Origin: Tomocerus qinae
Lineage: Eukaryota; Arthropoda; Collembola; Entomobryomorpha; Tomoceridae
Length of the DNA: 64,000 nucleotides
Direction: 5' to 3'
Assembly: GCA_020055645.1 (NCBI GenBank)
Contig: CM034547.1
Location: 57,352,909 to 57,416,908, forward strand
How positions within the stretch are numbered: position 1 is the stretch's first letter; every line of letters starts with the position of its first letter. Of the stretch, positions 38,370 to 52,900 are shown piece by piece. The notes beneath the pieces are model-generated. The model ran no database searches. It was given only the letters and a program-made list of their open reading frames with translations, and was not told the DNA's origin. A program made the position numbers and the translations under genes.

Positions 38370-41300
38370 ATTGCGGTTGTTCGCTACTCGTCTGCGTGTA
38401 TCAAGAAAAACTCTCAAAACAGGGCAGAATGATATAATGCTATATTATTGTCTCTTGCTCTTGAGTTACTTTTAAGGATTGAAATTGGTTTGTGTTTAAT
38501 GTGCTGACTAACCTTAGAAAGAGTTGAATGCAACGTACAGTACGTGTATTCCGGAGGATTGAAAATGAGAGAAGGAATTGTACAGGCTTTTAACTTTAAA
38601 CTACAAATGAGTGTTATTACTTCTATTTATCGCCTTTTTCTGACGAGTGCATCGCTAAATACAAGTTCAGAGTTGTATAGGAGGTGTAGGTATACCCAGC
38701 ATCAAGTAATGTATAGTAGGTACTAAATGTATAGTATGCGCGAAAGGAAACTCAACGAAACGTAGTGAAGCATGGATTGAAATGGAATAATATATAGATA
38801 AAGCATGAAATATAAATGGTCTGGTATACAGAATACAGGCTACAGGTACATGGAACATTATCATCTGTTGTACATCTGTTGTGTCGATACGCATATACTA
38901 CGGAGTCTCACTCAGTCTCGCCTCAGCAAGTATTGATATATACTTGTTCTCCAGAATTTATATTTACTTTTATATCATGATTATATTATCTGTAAGTGAA
39001 GTATCTCCTTGCATGCAATCCAACCACCGAGCAGGATTAGATTTAGATTTTAAGATGCTATCATATAGATGTAAAATCCCAAATACGCTTATTGAAATGT
39101 GATTCGTGATTTGTATAGTATATTACGTGGGGCCCACAGATTAATTTTAGTTATTCCAGTAAGCTTACCTCAGTAGTACATGGTGGGGGCCGAGCCTAGA
39201 TTTACTTATTATTGTAATGATGACTCTACCATGAAATCATAACCTTACAAAGTTGTGAATTCGTACTGTTTTAAGCGTCTCTACTTATTCATCCATGAAC
39301 TATGAACCTATATTAATAGGAACTTCACAAATTATTCATTCTTAGTATTAGGGGTAACTGAGTGGTAATGATATGATTATAGTTCAGTGACAGTAAAAGA
39401 GATTGGTACCTAATACATAGAATTACATGATTACTATTACTAGGTACTACTATATAAGTACAAATTAATAACATTGCATGTTATATCCTCATCCAGTTTG
39501 CTGAGTAGTGCATATTGCACATTCTATTTCGTACTATAAGTAACATTTCCTAGTAGTTAAAATAGTCATTTCTGATTGACTCACCACTGTGAGTGGGAGA
39601 GATGCGATATCGGATTCTGATAATTTACAGAAGAGTTGTAACAAATAATTCACATCTTTAACCCATTTTTGTATTTAATCTGTACAACAAACGAAAATTG
39701 AGATATTTATGGGATGATACTACTGCAGGACTGATGTTGAGTTGAAAGACAGCTTTAGAAAAATGCCTAAATGATTGTGCAACATTTGATTTGGGAATTT
39801 GGGATATGATACTACATTATGCCATTTCAATGATCGAATGATAATAGCAAGCCTAAGACTGTTTAACTGTAGTATGTATAGTTGATATCTCACAATATCA
39901 TTTTGCCAAGTACATGCGACTTTTCTAATACCCTTGTCATTTGTTGGTACTTTGGTAAGTCCACAACTATATATTTAGTGTACTGAGTTAGTAAATGATA
40001 CTGCCACATAACCGCAGAGCTGATAAATTATATCATGCTTTTTTACGCAATTAACCTTGAAATATTAATGATTGTCAACTTGGATTAGAGGTGCATGGTA
40101 ATCTATTATAAGTAGTTAACCACAAGTTTTCATCTCCAATAATGTATTTTTAATATGCCAAATTTTTATATTAACATCAATCCAACTGCTGACCTGTCTT
40201 TCTATATGTAAATCCCTTCTATGAAAATTGTATTTAGTATAGGACTATATATAGTTACTCAGGTACAGCATTATGTAACAACATTCTCACAGTACAGTGT
40301 AAAATATTGATACTAAAGCCAATTTCAAGGGGCACTTCACAATCTTTTCATTTCCTTGTTGGCATTGCTATATCATTCTTTAACAGCTCGCATTAAACTT
40401 TACATTAATTTACATGAAACACATATCATTCACTTTCCAACTTTTATTTATATATTTAATCTACGTGATATCTGCACTTGCATTATTGCTTATCAGTACA
40501 AACTCCACAAAACAATGATATTGTCGTTCAGCACGAGCATACATGTATGTGAATGTGTCCCCTGCCAGTAAAACCACTTGCTACATGTGGTATAAGGACA
40601 GATTATTAGCAATTTTTTAATACGTAACACGTACTTACTAACATCGGCTTCAGCCGATGCAAAATAATTATGCCAATTTCAGGGAATTTGGAAAACTAAG
40701 CAAGAAATGTATACCATGGACCTTGACGATAAACTCTGCTGTCATCTTAGAAATGGTTATGCAATCTAAAACGAACACCAATGATTATCCCATTTTATTC
40801 ATAGGAATACCGAGATGTTATATGCAATGAGCAAAACCACTTGCTCAAAAGGAAACTGAATCTATCTAGGTACAGATTATAAATGAAAATGCTTACATAA
40901 GTCACAGAAATGTGTTAATGGATTTAGTAGACGAAAAATAAATCTTTTTGGGATTCGTATCAGGTTTTATTTCTTTGATTTAGTAATAAAAACGGTATAA
41001 CAAACAACAATATTAACATTGGCAGCTCTCCAGTAGATATGTTTAAAATACTATATGAAGGAAAACAGTAAATATTCTCAATCTATATGATATCGCCATT
41101 ACCAGTGGCCGTAGCCGTGAATTGATAAGACAAGAATTATTATCAGTTTCGTGGTTTCAAATTGTGCACTATGCAAATAGTGATATAACAAATATTACAT
41201 ACAATATGGATTTTTGCAATAAAGTATCACATTATTAGTACTTCTATATAACATACTTATCTATAGGTACTGGGTATACTTTATACATTACATTAATAAT

Positions 41301-41910
41301 GCCTATATTTTTATGTAAATATAAAACTACCAATACTACAGAGGAATCAGTTTCGTGCATTTCGTTATGTAGGAGATTATCTGCATGGTTTCCATTAGTT
41401 CGGACTCGTCTTTCTTGTAGCAGGACAATATTATGTTTATTTTTCTTGCATCAGTAGCAGCCCAATTTGTTTATTTTTGTTTTCATTTTAGTATGCAAAG
41501 TGTCTTGGGTGAAGTCGATTTCCAGATTTCCGCTTCTCCTTTAGGTGGAAACAATTTCCGGTAATTCGCCAATTACACTAAACGTGGAAAAGCATGACTA
41601 ATTCTAATTACTGCCCTGCTTCATGCGTTTTAAGTGCAGACAATTTGAGTCCTACATAATACACGCATTATATAATAAAAGTTCTGCATTAGTGTTTGGT
41701 TGGTTGTATAATCTAGTTATCTATATAGTTACAGTCAGTTATAAAGAAACATTTGCTATAGACAACTGTGAGAATGAATCGTTGCACATGTTCATTTAAG
41801 ATTCACACACAGTTCTTTAAAATTTTAATACTTAAAATCCATCATCCATAACTGCAAAGTGGTACCGTAGGTTGTACATAAGATTCTTGCATGCAACATT
41901 TCATTTTCGT
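38370..41910. other. no gene seen
   Basis: AT-rich intergenic DNA upstream of the acetyltransferase and downstream of the acyltransferase stop. It should include the promoter of the former and the 3' untranslated region of the latter; minus-strand AATAAA hexamers lie around 41,437-41,475. Open frames are short and unrecognised. Confidence 0.5.
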
Positions 41911-44900
41911 TCAAGCAAATCCTTCAGTCCGAATGGTGCCATTACCATTCCTAACCCCAAGACCCAGATTTTCAATTTCTTTAGTTGTACGGTTGATACT
42001 GTAAGACTCGTCAGGAAAGTGAGATAGCAGTTCTTGTAGTTCAAGATGTAGATAATGTTTCGTGACTAAGTCAATACTCTTCTGGTCAGGAAAGATATCT
42101 TTATTTGCGTAGATTGTGTAACCAACCTTTCCGTTATGGGTGTACACGGCAGCAGCTACGGCTGTTGAGAAAATAAAAAGAATAAAATATTTAACTGTTT
42201 GCTAAATTTGTACTTAAATGTATCCTACTCATATTTAAGAGAGGGCTATTGTATCACGGCTATCTACACAATTTATATGACGACAATGATCTGCCTACAA
42301 TTGGGCAGGTGCTTATAGTAAAAAGGATCACAATGGTACTCTCATCCTCTTTGCAAAAGCGACCATGTTATTGAGGCAGGATCATTTTACAAGGTATTTA
42401 AATAACCACATACGTATTACATTAATTACCTTGTACACACCTATCTAATACATCCTTAGTATTCTCACGCGGCCCTCTTTGCTGCTATTGCGTAATATTT
42501 ACGATAATAAGCTAGTTCAACACGTCTTCCATAGGTATACACCCTGTCAAAGTGTTGATTCTAAACAGGGATGCAGCGTGGCATTGTTTTGAACGTAAAT
42601 GCTTCTCGCAAAAAAAGTGATGTGGTATTATTTATGTATTTGTTTGGATTAGACAAGAGATGTGGGTACAGTTTATCTACATGACCTTGCAACTGTTTCT
42701 AATCCTACTGCTAATGCTTTTGCAGATCAGGTACAAATAGTCTAGCGTCTAGCTTTAAACATTGAATTAGCTAAAAATCATTTACATATCATGGTTTGTA
42801 TTTTATGTATTTCTGTTGTTTTAATGGACATTCTCAGTCCTCAAATAACTTAAGTTGCAATTAAACGCTAAATTCTGAGGACAACTTCTTAGTATAGGAA
42901 GGCTACGGCAAACTACATTGGATTCAATATTGGATTTGACCTATTGTATGCATGTAAGCTCCTAAACTAAAAAAAATGCCATTACTACCTATCTACAACT
43001 ATCTACATTAAAGCTAAATAACAGATGTGACTTGTTATGTGACCACGCAATTGCAAGAAAGTACTTGCTATGTATTCCAAGGGAAACGCTACACATGCAA
43101 AAAGCTCAGAAAAGCTCATGAATTCGTGTCAAAATAAATTATGTTCACAATTTACACATCACTCCACACAAAGCGTATATCTTGCATACTGGATGGGTAC
43201 ATTACTTACTGATCACAAGTTATATAAGCCAAAACTTCTTATTTACCAAACCACAAACTACCTTGCTAAGCATATCCATTTTATGTAGGTAATATACACG
43301 TGGGATTATATACGTAGTATTGCTATGCAAGCTCATTGCCAGTTATTCCAGATATAGTATTTTCTTGACACGAAGGTAAACAAGGATTGAATATTTACTT
43401 AAATCCGGCAATAGTAAATTTGGTAAATAGAAAGTGCATTATTATACGATTGCAGCACAGACTGGCTCTGACGAACTTAATATTCATTTCACATCCGTAC
43501 AAACTCATAATTTGAAATTCTTATCAACCACGAGGCAGAGATTTGGAAATTTTTTTGCAAAAATAATTTTAGCTCTGCATAAATTACATGAAATTAAGTC
43601 AGCGAAATGTCCATTGTTATTAATTTTCCTCATTGCATCATGTACGCAAAAGAATGGCCAACTAATCATTTACGGCAGAAGTCAACCACAGACAGATCTA
43701 TTTAATATTCATGAATAAATTATGTTAAAACTGCTCTGACAATTATTTTTTACGAAGTAGGGAGGGGAGAGGATAAAAGCATTACTAATGCTATGAATCT
43801 AATTATTAGTTTCCTTACTATAATTATTACGACAGAATTGATATTAGACCTGTTTTTAAAGACATCTTTAAAAAACAATGTGAAATAAAATCTCAGACCA
43901 CAGCGAAGGGCAAAAATAATGAAGCGAAATTAGAACAAATGAATTTGGTGGCAAGAATGTCCAGGGAAATGTAAACATATCTAACAACAGAGTGGATGTG
44001 TAGGTACAGATATATCTGATAAAACACAGCAAAAGAAATATAATGCCGTTCTCGTGCATGTGCATGCAGTAGAGTATTTACTGTTTTTGTAGGAAACGGC
44101 TCATTAAATTAGTGGGAACTAGGTGTAGGATAATTATTTACATGTCAAGAGAAACACTATCATCCAACATACATAATTTCTGATGGAAGTTCATCAAGAA
44201 GGAAATTTTGTTAATGACCACTTACCACTTTGTCTCCATTGCAATCCAAAAACTTTCCAGAGTCCAATAACTCTATGCCCGAAGACATCAGCCTCTTTTT
44301 CATATGCTGGAATGCTTGTGAATCCCATGCTTGTTCCAAAGTTCATGGAGAAGAAAACCTTCAGAATGGGATAAGGAAACAATCTGAAAAGTGGCATGTG
44401 GTTATGCAGTAAATGCTCAAACTGTGATTGCATGTATTCCCCAAAACTCTTTTCCGATTTGTATAAACGGTCCAATGCAGAAGTTGCGGCTTTCAATGGC
44501 ATTTTGAACAGACCAACTCCCCTGTTTTCAAATTATGCTCTTGTTATTAAATACGTATTAATTGTGCAGGAAATACTACGTGATTAATATTGATACGTAA
44601 ACATGTTCATACAATGCCATTATGCATAGTAAAGTTCTCACCAATGGTTGCACATTTGACCACTAAGTGGGTGGTTAGGTTTTGGCAATGAATGCATAAT
44701 GCTGACAAAATTGGGCAGCTCGACGTTTTTTCCATGCTCCGTAAAGTATCGCCGTATAGCACCAGTCATCAGACACATCCCAACTGTAGCAAAATGAGTA
44801 TTTGTTGCCCGTCGGATAGTCTTCATTGCTTTCAGCGATAATGTGGTCATGGACATAACTCCAGATGAACTTTGTTTCCTCTGGGTAAAGTAATCCTTAC

Positions 44901-47900
44901 GTTGAAACCCATCATCGTAAAGAGTTGCCAAGAGCTGTGGAGTTCTCAATGTAAGAGATGCCTGGAAAATAAAGATTTCATGTTATTGTTTACTTCGTAA
45001 TCTCATGCGCGTGTCCAGATACTATCGCTTATTATATTATTAACAAAAAAGTGGCACTATCTATTATATAATGAAAAAAATTACTGGAAAAACTTGTTTG
45101 ACTACAATTATTTCTGAAATGCTTAAAACATATTTTGTTGATATGAATTCCTGCACTCTTTTTTGCAGTCCTGATGCAATTTTTTGTGCTTTTGCAAGAT
45201 GAGCAGTAGGTAGTGCATATAATATGCACTAACTCTTGTTCTGTATGAACCTAACCTATATACAACTTTTAAGAATTCAATGTTAATAACAGTACTAGCA
45301 AAGTTGAATATTCTGATTGCTAAGCATGAGTTGGCCTTTACCCAGTATTGCGTATTATCTCAATGGTTCGGACCTGATGCTAAATTGAAAAGGAGAGACA
45401 GCTTCATTTACATAAATTGCAATAGGCAGTCAGTTCACAAAGTGCATACTGCAATCTGTTTTGGCCAGATAATATTTTGTATATGTTTATATACTTGCTA
45501 CGCATACAAATGTTACCAAACAAAAAACTGTTTTTCACTTTGTTGTTATTTATTAGCAGTCTCAGTTTGGTAATGACTGTACATAAAAATTCAGTCTGTT
45601 GCTGCTGTTTTTCCATAATAACATATTACTTTTTTTCATAAGGACAACATACCATATTAGATACAAAACTCATTTTCTTATTAGATAATTTAATTTAGGT
45701 ATGATTTTATGATGGGCAGATTGAATAATGTGGGTACGTGTAAATTATATAATTCTATATGGTGGTCCAAAAGAATTCTTGACAATTTTAGACGGACACT
45801 TTAATCTCACCCTACTACAGCAATTACCTAACAAGAAACAAGGAAACGAAAACCTGATTATAGGAAAGTGGGAGCAAAATAAATGGAATGATTCTACTTA
45901 ATGAAGATTAGATGCAAGATTTAGAATTGATTCCTATGTCTTATCTGTATTTGCATTGCAACCATACAAAATGTAACGTAACCTGTCACAAGTAAGCTCA
46001 TTCGTTACAATCTCTTGAAGGCAGCCGGTAATGTGTTCACAACGAACAGTTTCTACGAATTAAGCTATTTCTTATGGTAATTACTTACAATGTAAACAAA
46101 AGAATTACAATTACACCAAAAAACCTCATAAGTACTGGTACACATTTATCATTTATGATACAGTGTTTAGAAGACCTATAGGAAATAAATGAAAAAGGCA
46201 TATACCTACATTAGAACGCTTCAATTTAGACGTCACTAAATAACAGAAAAAACTCGATATTTTTCATGCATAGGCTCTTCTAAGTACATAAGCACCTACT
46301 TAAGCAATTATGTATACATGCGGAAATGATCAACGGAGCACTCTAAGCACTTATTAAGAGATAGTCAACATGGCCCTATTTGGTTTTTGCCGTTATTTGA
46401 CTTTCCTCAGAACCTGAAAAAGTGTTTGTATATGGACAGTGATATTTTGGAGACGTCACTTTGTAAATCTGCCAGACCAGATTGGAGTCATGCCATATCA
46501 ACAAATGGCTTATTTGGATGGGCAGAGTTATCATTTTTTCTATGCAATGCATCATGCATTATTCTCTCTTTGATCTCTGTCATTAACCTGTGATAGGGCA
46601 AATGGGTTTGCCCTTAGCAATCCAATTTTCAAAAGTTTGAAAGTTGTATGCTGCAATTATCTACTCGGATTTCCCCGACCAGGTTTAAGAATTGCATACG
46701 TGTAAACAAGTTTCTCAGAAACATTCGTCCGATAAATTCATATTCGATATAGGTAAATCATTTTTTGCCATTATCTTCAATTCTGACATAACATGCCCGC
46801 AGTGGCAATTATATTGCATCTTGAATGCACAAGAATTACCATAACGTAAGGTAATAACAAAAAACTATTTCTAAGACAAACAATAAAATTTCCACTCTCA
46901 AGATGTAGGACCGAGATTCAGACCAAAAGAATTTTGCTTTCAAGCTTGACTTAAATAAAATGTTCTCAGATGTATAGTGAATTGGCAAATAAAAGCGAAA
47001 TGATCTCATGCATCAAGTTGTCTATTGTTGTGCTGCAGTATTCAAAGAAGTTTTAATTCATGGCCAAACTATTATATTAGGTTGCAGACTCTGGTTTGGC
47101 TTCCTTATAAGTAGACAATGTATATAATGTGTAGTAATTTACTCTAATACATCATGGATAGATAATAGATAGTATATTATTATTATAATATGTAGTAAAA
47201 CCATTTTTAGCATTAATACGCGTGGTTGTATATGATGGTTCTAGTGCACACTTATGGCTATAAGGGCGTAACACGTGGAAAAAATTATTAGATAAGTAGG
47301 AAATTTTTTGTCGATTCTTATTGTATTGAGTACTCTTAAGCATTGCACTGAACATTTAATTATTCATAAAGTGGTAATACCCAATTATTTTTCGAACTTG
47401 TGTTAAGCGATTTAAATTCATTCTGCGAGTTTACCAATGGTGAATATAATATGAGAATCTACCAGGTACACTTAGGTACTCTTAAAGCGTAGATTGGATG
47501 CTAATATCTTAAATCACGATATTAAACGTGGTGTGATGATGCACTAATGCCAAATCACTTAATGGACTTTAGGCTAAAGTCTCCAGCTACGGTATAACCT
47601 TTCCTACTGTCTAGCATTGTATGTCTTGAAGGCATGTTTAAAGAAAGGAATGGAAAGCATTGGCTTCAGTGACATTGAATTCAGACGAGAATTTTATGCT
47701 AATCAAATCTTTGTTGCTCCTCTTCTGTGCGTGCATACATTTCCCAAATGAAACAGAAATGTTTTTGCTGCCTCTCTATTCAAAAGGATTTTCGTCCAAT
47801 ATCAGACGCTTACCAGAAATCTACCTGAGATGTTCATCTAAATATTTCAACCGCCTTTAACTAGATAAGATAGTCGCACTAAGAAGTAATGCACCCGTAT

Positions 47901-49945
47901 TACGTTGCATCCTTACTAGCTAATAGGTGCTACCTAGTCTAATAAGAATCAACATTTGTTTTACTGCTGATGTTGGGTTTAGTATTCTGTTTAATTTACA
48001 GGGATATCTTCGGCAGTGCTACATGCTATCTGTATCTCCTACTGGGTCTGTGCTGTTACCCATCTGGCAATATCCTTCACTAAACAATGAATTGCACATT
48101 GGACTTCCAGAAGGTTATTTTTATTGTTTGCAAGTACCTAAACTCTTTTTGTCAGCTTAGATATCCTAACAGTCATGTCCTGACTGAGCTTAAACATGCG
48201 AAGATGAATAAGCTGAAAATTAGAGGACTTTTTTGTCTCATTTTGCAATTCCTTTTGCCAACCGTGCACTGTTTTATAATAGGCTATTTTTGGGACATTA
48301 TCAATTCAAACAGGCAGAGATTACTAAAACTAAGTCTACTGTGTCGATCTGCATAATTTGTCGCGCCTGTAACTTTTACTACTTTTCATTTCTATGCTAA
48401 AAAGATATTACACATTTAAATGGTAAAATCGCAGCTTAGCTACTCATTATTTTTGGTAATTTATAATGACAGATGAATTCAGCCGGCCACAAATCAAAAT
48501 TTATAATATTAGCACGAGTTCATCCGATTGTAAGTATGGAGGAACATTCATAAAAGCACAATGAATATTTTAACGACAACTACACTGATACACATTATGC
48601 TATTTGAGGAATGTGAAGATGAATTGAAATTTGGAATTTTGTATGAATCTGTCTCACTGAAAATTCTGTACTCATCGAGAATAGTCTAGAACACAAAGAT
48701 AATTATAGTAATTACCAAATGTAGTCCATTTATGCCAAAGCTACCTTTTTAAGTCACTTTTTTGGTTTATGTTGATTTTTACAATTCCTGAATATGTTAT
48801 TATGTAGTCAATTATTTGAGAAGGGAAATTGAACAAAAACATACACTCCAGCATTATTATTGACATATACTATATTACTTTAGTCTATTTAATGTACCCT
48901 ACCCACTACACTTAGGTATTGTAATAATTCTATTCTAATTATTCACCCAGGTACTTTTAGAGATAGATTGCCAAATGGACCATGAAAAACAAAAAAACTG
49001 TTTGATCACGCAACAAAGTGAACTATGTAAGAAAAGCCAAATAGAGTGAGCTGTATCAGCGACGGTGATATGACATATACGGACACAGAAGAAAGACAAT
49101 AGGAATCCAAAATTATGAATATTATGTCTGATTATACAGGCACATGTAAATGTTATTTGTTATTGGATAATAAATAGAGAGAACCAGCTCACCTTGTCTT
49201 GTAGCGTTCTTTTGCGCTCCGGCTTAACCAAGTATGGACTGTCTTTCTGTATCATTTGATCTACCAGATGATTAAAGGTATATCCATCGCCGAGAGTGTG
49301 GTGTAGGCGGAAAACCAAAATACTTTGGTTTCCCTTGTACCCATTTAGCAAAAGAATTTCCCAAAGAGCAGATTCGTTAGGTAAAGGTGCAGTCATGATA
49401 TCACCGATAATCCTCTGTAATTCATCTTCATGGGAGTTGATGTCATCCGTGTAATGCTCACTAAGTCGAAAATCATGAATTTTGCGAATATGTCTTGTGA
49501 TGTCCACTTTGACGTCTTTCCAGAAGAAATAGCCCCCAAAAATCACAGGAACTTGTCTAAGTCTGAGATATTTGTACTGATCTTCGTTGGTAGTGACATC
49601 CAAAACGTGTCTTTTAAAGCCGTCCCGTAGAGTTTCTGTGTCAATATTTCCTTCGACATTGAATAATGTGACGTTAGCAGCGTAGGGTTTAGTGTAATAT
49701 TCGTCTACTGCAAAGATACTGTCATATCCGGTTAGCAGATCTTTGAGATCTTTTCTATATCTTTTTGCTAGGAGAACTACAATCCCTTTGAAAATGGACA
49801 AGGGAACTAAAATAAGAATAACAATAGGTATTATAAAAACAGCTAGGACGAGAGATGTGAACAGGGAGACTGCGGGTTTGTTCGGAGACTGATAAGTATC
49901 TTCCTTCCCCGAAGTAGGGACAGTTCTACTTTCTGGAGCTGGCAT
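41911..49945 (-). CDS. WS/DGAT-type O-acyltransferase, membrane-anchored
   Basis: Four exons (49193-49945, 44642-44961, 44226-44521, 41911-42161) join in frame to 539 residues. A hydrophobic segment at about residues 27-58 predicts an N-terminal membrane anchor, and a basic patch (KRYRKDLK) follows. The active-site motif HHxxxDG of wax-ester synthase/diacylglycerol acyltransferases is present as HHTLGDG (residues 215-221), with the usual preceding strand (SILVFRLHH). The C-terminal domain shows the NHWGVGLFKMPL element and an FTSIPAY...GLWKVFG segment that fits the WSD1 C-terminal domain. Such enzymes esterify fatty acyl-CoA to alcohols or diacylglycerol at the endoplasmic reticulum. Which acceptor is used here is unknown. 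The introns are unusually large for this window (4.2 kb after exon 1, 2.1 kb before the last exon). The stop is TGA after ...RTEGFA. Confidence 0.88.
44962..49192 (-). other. 4.2-kb first intron of the acyltransferase
   Basis: Bounded by a GTGAGC donor and an AG acceptor. It holds no exon I can recognise. Several 65-100 codon frames lie on both strands, but none shows family similarity. Confidence 0.6.
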
Positions 49946-52900
49946 TTTTGCAACTATCTCCTGGTGTCTAACAAGATTTTCCTTCTCATCAATCAGTCTT
50001 AATGGAAAACAGTCCGGAAAACCTTGGGGATCTTTTCAAAGGGAATTTGCACGATGAGATTTAATTCACTCAAGTTTCAAGTTCAATTTCTATTTGCACA
50101 AAGACTGTTTAGAATCACTTTGTAAATTGCAACTTGGTAATAACGTGTAACTATATGTTAATGCAGTTGAATTATGCAAGTCCGTCTTGGACTCTCGCTG
50201 AAATGAGACTGACGTTTGAGGTGCACGAATTTACAAGTCAACAGAAGTGAAGAGGTGAGGTGAGATAATATTTTTGACTCGCTCTTAGTTTTCTTGCATA
50301 TCCTGCACGTATACGGTGTCTACGTACGTGTGCATCCTACACGGAAAGTACAGGCCACTTCTCCATACCAAAACAACAGGTTGGGTTGAGACGATGAGAG
50401 TTGAGACTGGCCATTCATTACTAGGCATGTAACTGTATAGTGTATATAGCAATGCACATTGTCGGTTTATTATGCTAAGGGTGGAGAGTAAATGCTAAGT
50501 GATGGTCAGTCATATACAATGGAAACATTTACTATTTATATCGCCCTACTATACTGTGCTACTAATTGTATAACAACTATAATATTATATACCAGCTTAT
50601 TATTATACTTTTAATAGTTGTTTCAAGACAGAATTTAAGAATAGACCACATAAATATTGTAATTTTAAGAGACCAGAGGTACCCAAAGATTTAAATGCTG
50701 TCTCTCCAATACATGACTAACTTATATTGTTGTATGCAGAATACAATCAACCAGCATTATCAACACATCTACTTTAACACTTTGCCTGCATTACACTAAA
50801 TTGGAATTCCACATTTTGGAAATTATATTAGATAAACACTAAAAAACAGGAAATACTTATCACGTTAATAAGCGTAATATTGCATTGTTTACTTTCTGCA
50901 TCCATAACTATTGTGATATTAGTACGAATGTTTGAAGGTACGTGTTATCTATGTCTAGGTATGTTCCACTGTGATATTATGTGCATCGTGTGCCTTATAG
51001 AAACAGGAATTGGCTTCCAAATACAATATTTGACGTATGGTTAGAGCTAAAACAATAGACGTAACAAATGACCTTTTCTTAGACTTACTCTGGCTTTAGA
51101 AACAATAATATTTGAATTGATATCTTAGAAACAATATAAGTTTATTTGTAAAATCAAAAATCAATGAAAAACTGAAACAATAGAACATATACGAAGATAA
51201 TGCACATATGAATGCATATAAAACATAATTTAAATTGTTCAGTTTTATTCAGGGAGATTAAGGAGTCATATATCTACGGTTGGTCATCATCATTGTACTC
51301 TATGTATATGATATCCTATTATGTTGCTCATTTTTACTCGCCACCCATTAGATGTTACATGCCATTGTTATTGTCTAGAGACGCATGGCAAAATCATTGA
51401 AGGATGAAGAAAGAACATTTCGCATGTGTTAAACTGCTAAAACTTCATGTACTTACAATTCTTAACCATTTCATCTTTTAGCTTCAGGTAAACTAAGGTT
51501 CGTTATGGTAAAGCATTTGTTGAACCAACGTGATTACGTGAATCATCAGGAATTTATATTCAGATAGTTCAAGTTGTATGATATTAGTTTCAAGTTTTAA
51601 TTTTGCTAGACAAAAAGTTCTGTTGTAAATCGTAGGATTAAGTCGCGAAATTATAAGGCTTGCCATTTTCAACCTATGTCCTAGATAAACATTACTGTTA
51701 TTACAGCGTACACGTCTGTCATACGCCTTTTTGTGTTAACATGTAATGAAATGCTGTAAGCCTTGTATGTAGATTCGAATCATTTGAATCTTATTCGTGA
51801 TTAACCAGTTCGCGAATTTTTAGATCTAATTTCTCCAAACTACGTAAGCATTCTCTTGAGAAGAAGTCTTGATAAAGCGGGGATCCCAGAAATGTTAAGG
51901 GATTCCCTGATTCCTTATCGAGTCTAAGCATGACAGTATTCATGCAAAACGAAACGAACACTTAAATATATAAAATTAAATATTAAATTGTTGCATCTCA
52001 AACACAGGTACATGAAACAGGTTTCTTAATAAATACTTTGCAAATTGCAAAAAAATCTCCTTACAGGTTACCCACTTGTAGAAAATTGGCCAAACAAAGA
52101 TTTTGCATCTTGAGAGATACAAGAATACGCGTGTAGAAAATGCTTCACCTTACACTTAACTATGCTATGATGCTAAAGACTATGATGCGGTTCATTACGT
52201 CACTCATGTGTACTAAACTGGATTAAAATGAGATTGAATAAATTAAACTTGTTTACCAACTGTTTATTTGCATCCTACTCGTAGTTTTCTTGCTCTTGAA
52301 ACTCGGGCGTGGGTTTATGTGTTTGTGAGGAATACCACAAACAGTCGATCAGTCTCATCGAACTAATCGTAAACAAGAAAATCAATGTATAAGTCGTCAT
52401 TAGATTCAATGAATTGTCTGTATTTTCATTCACGTCATTCTTAAGAACCTGATCATGTTTAATATGCTCATCTCAGAGTTTTCTCGATTATAAGCACAAG
52501 GATTATAAGTATATACAATATTATCAAGTGAAGTGTTAATATAGTATTGTGCATTTTTTGTATCTGGAACAAAGAAGATCGTTCTTAAAACTTACTGCAT
52601 AGGTACCTTACGAAAGATCAGTTGGACAATCCCCATATATTTACGTAATTTCTGTTGATTCATATCTGTACCAAGAACAACATTACCAACTTTGTCCAGT
52701 TCAGATGCATTCTGCCTTACAAGACGCTAAAAACAACTTTCCACTATTTTTTGCCCTCTACATGGAAGCTTTTAAACTTGAATAGCCATCAATACTAAGT
52801 ATTTGAAGATTTTTGGGCTGGATTTTCCCTGTTATATACAGAATATTTTCGGGAAAACATGTTTCATTATGACTTGACGTTTTGCACAGGAAAAAGTAAG

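Noticed and set aside
45750-45900. Possible mariner-like fragment (GGTCCAAAAGAATTC...)
   Set aside because: Translations in all frames are full of stops and no catalytic motif is seen.
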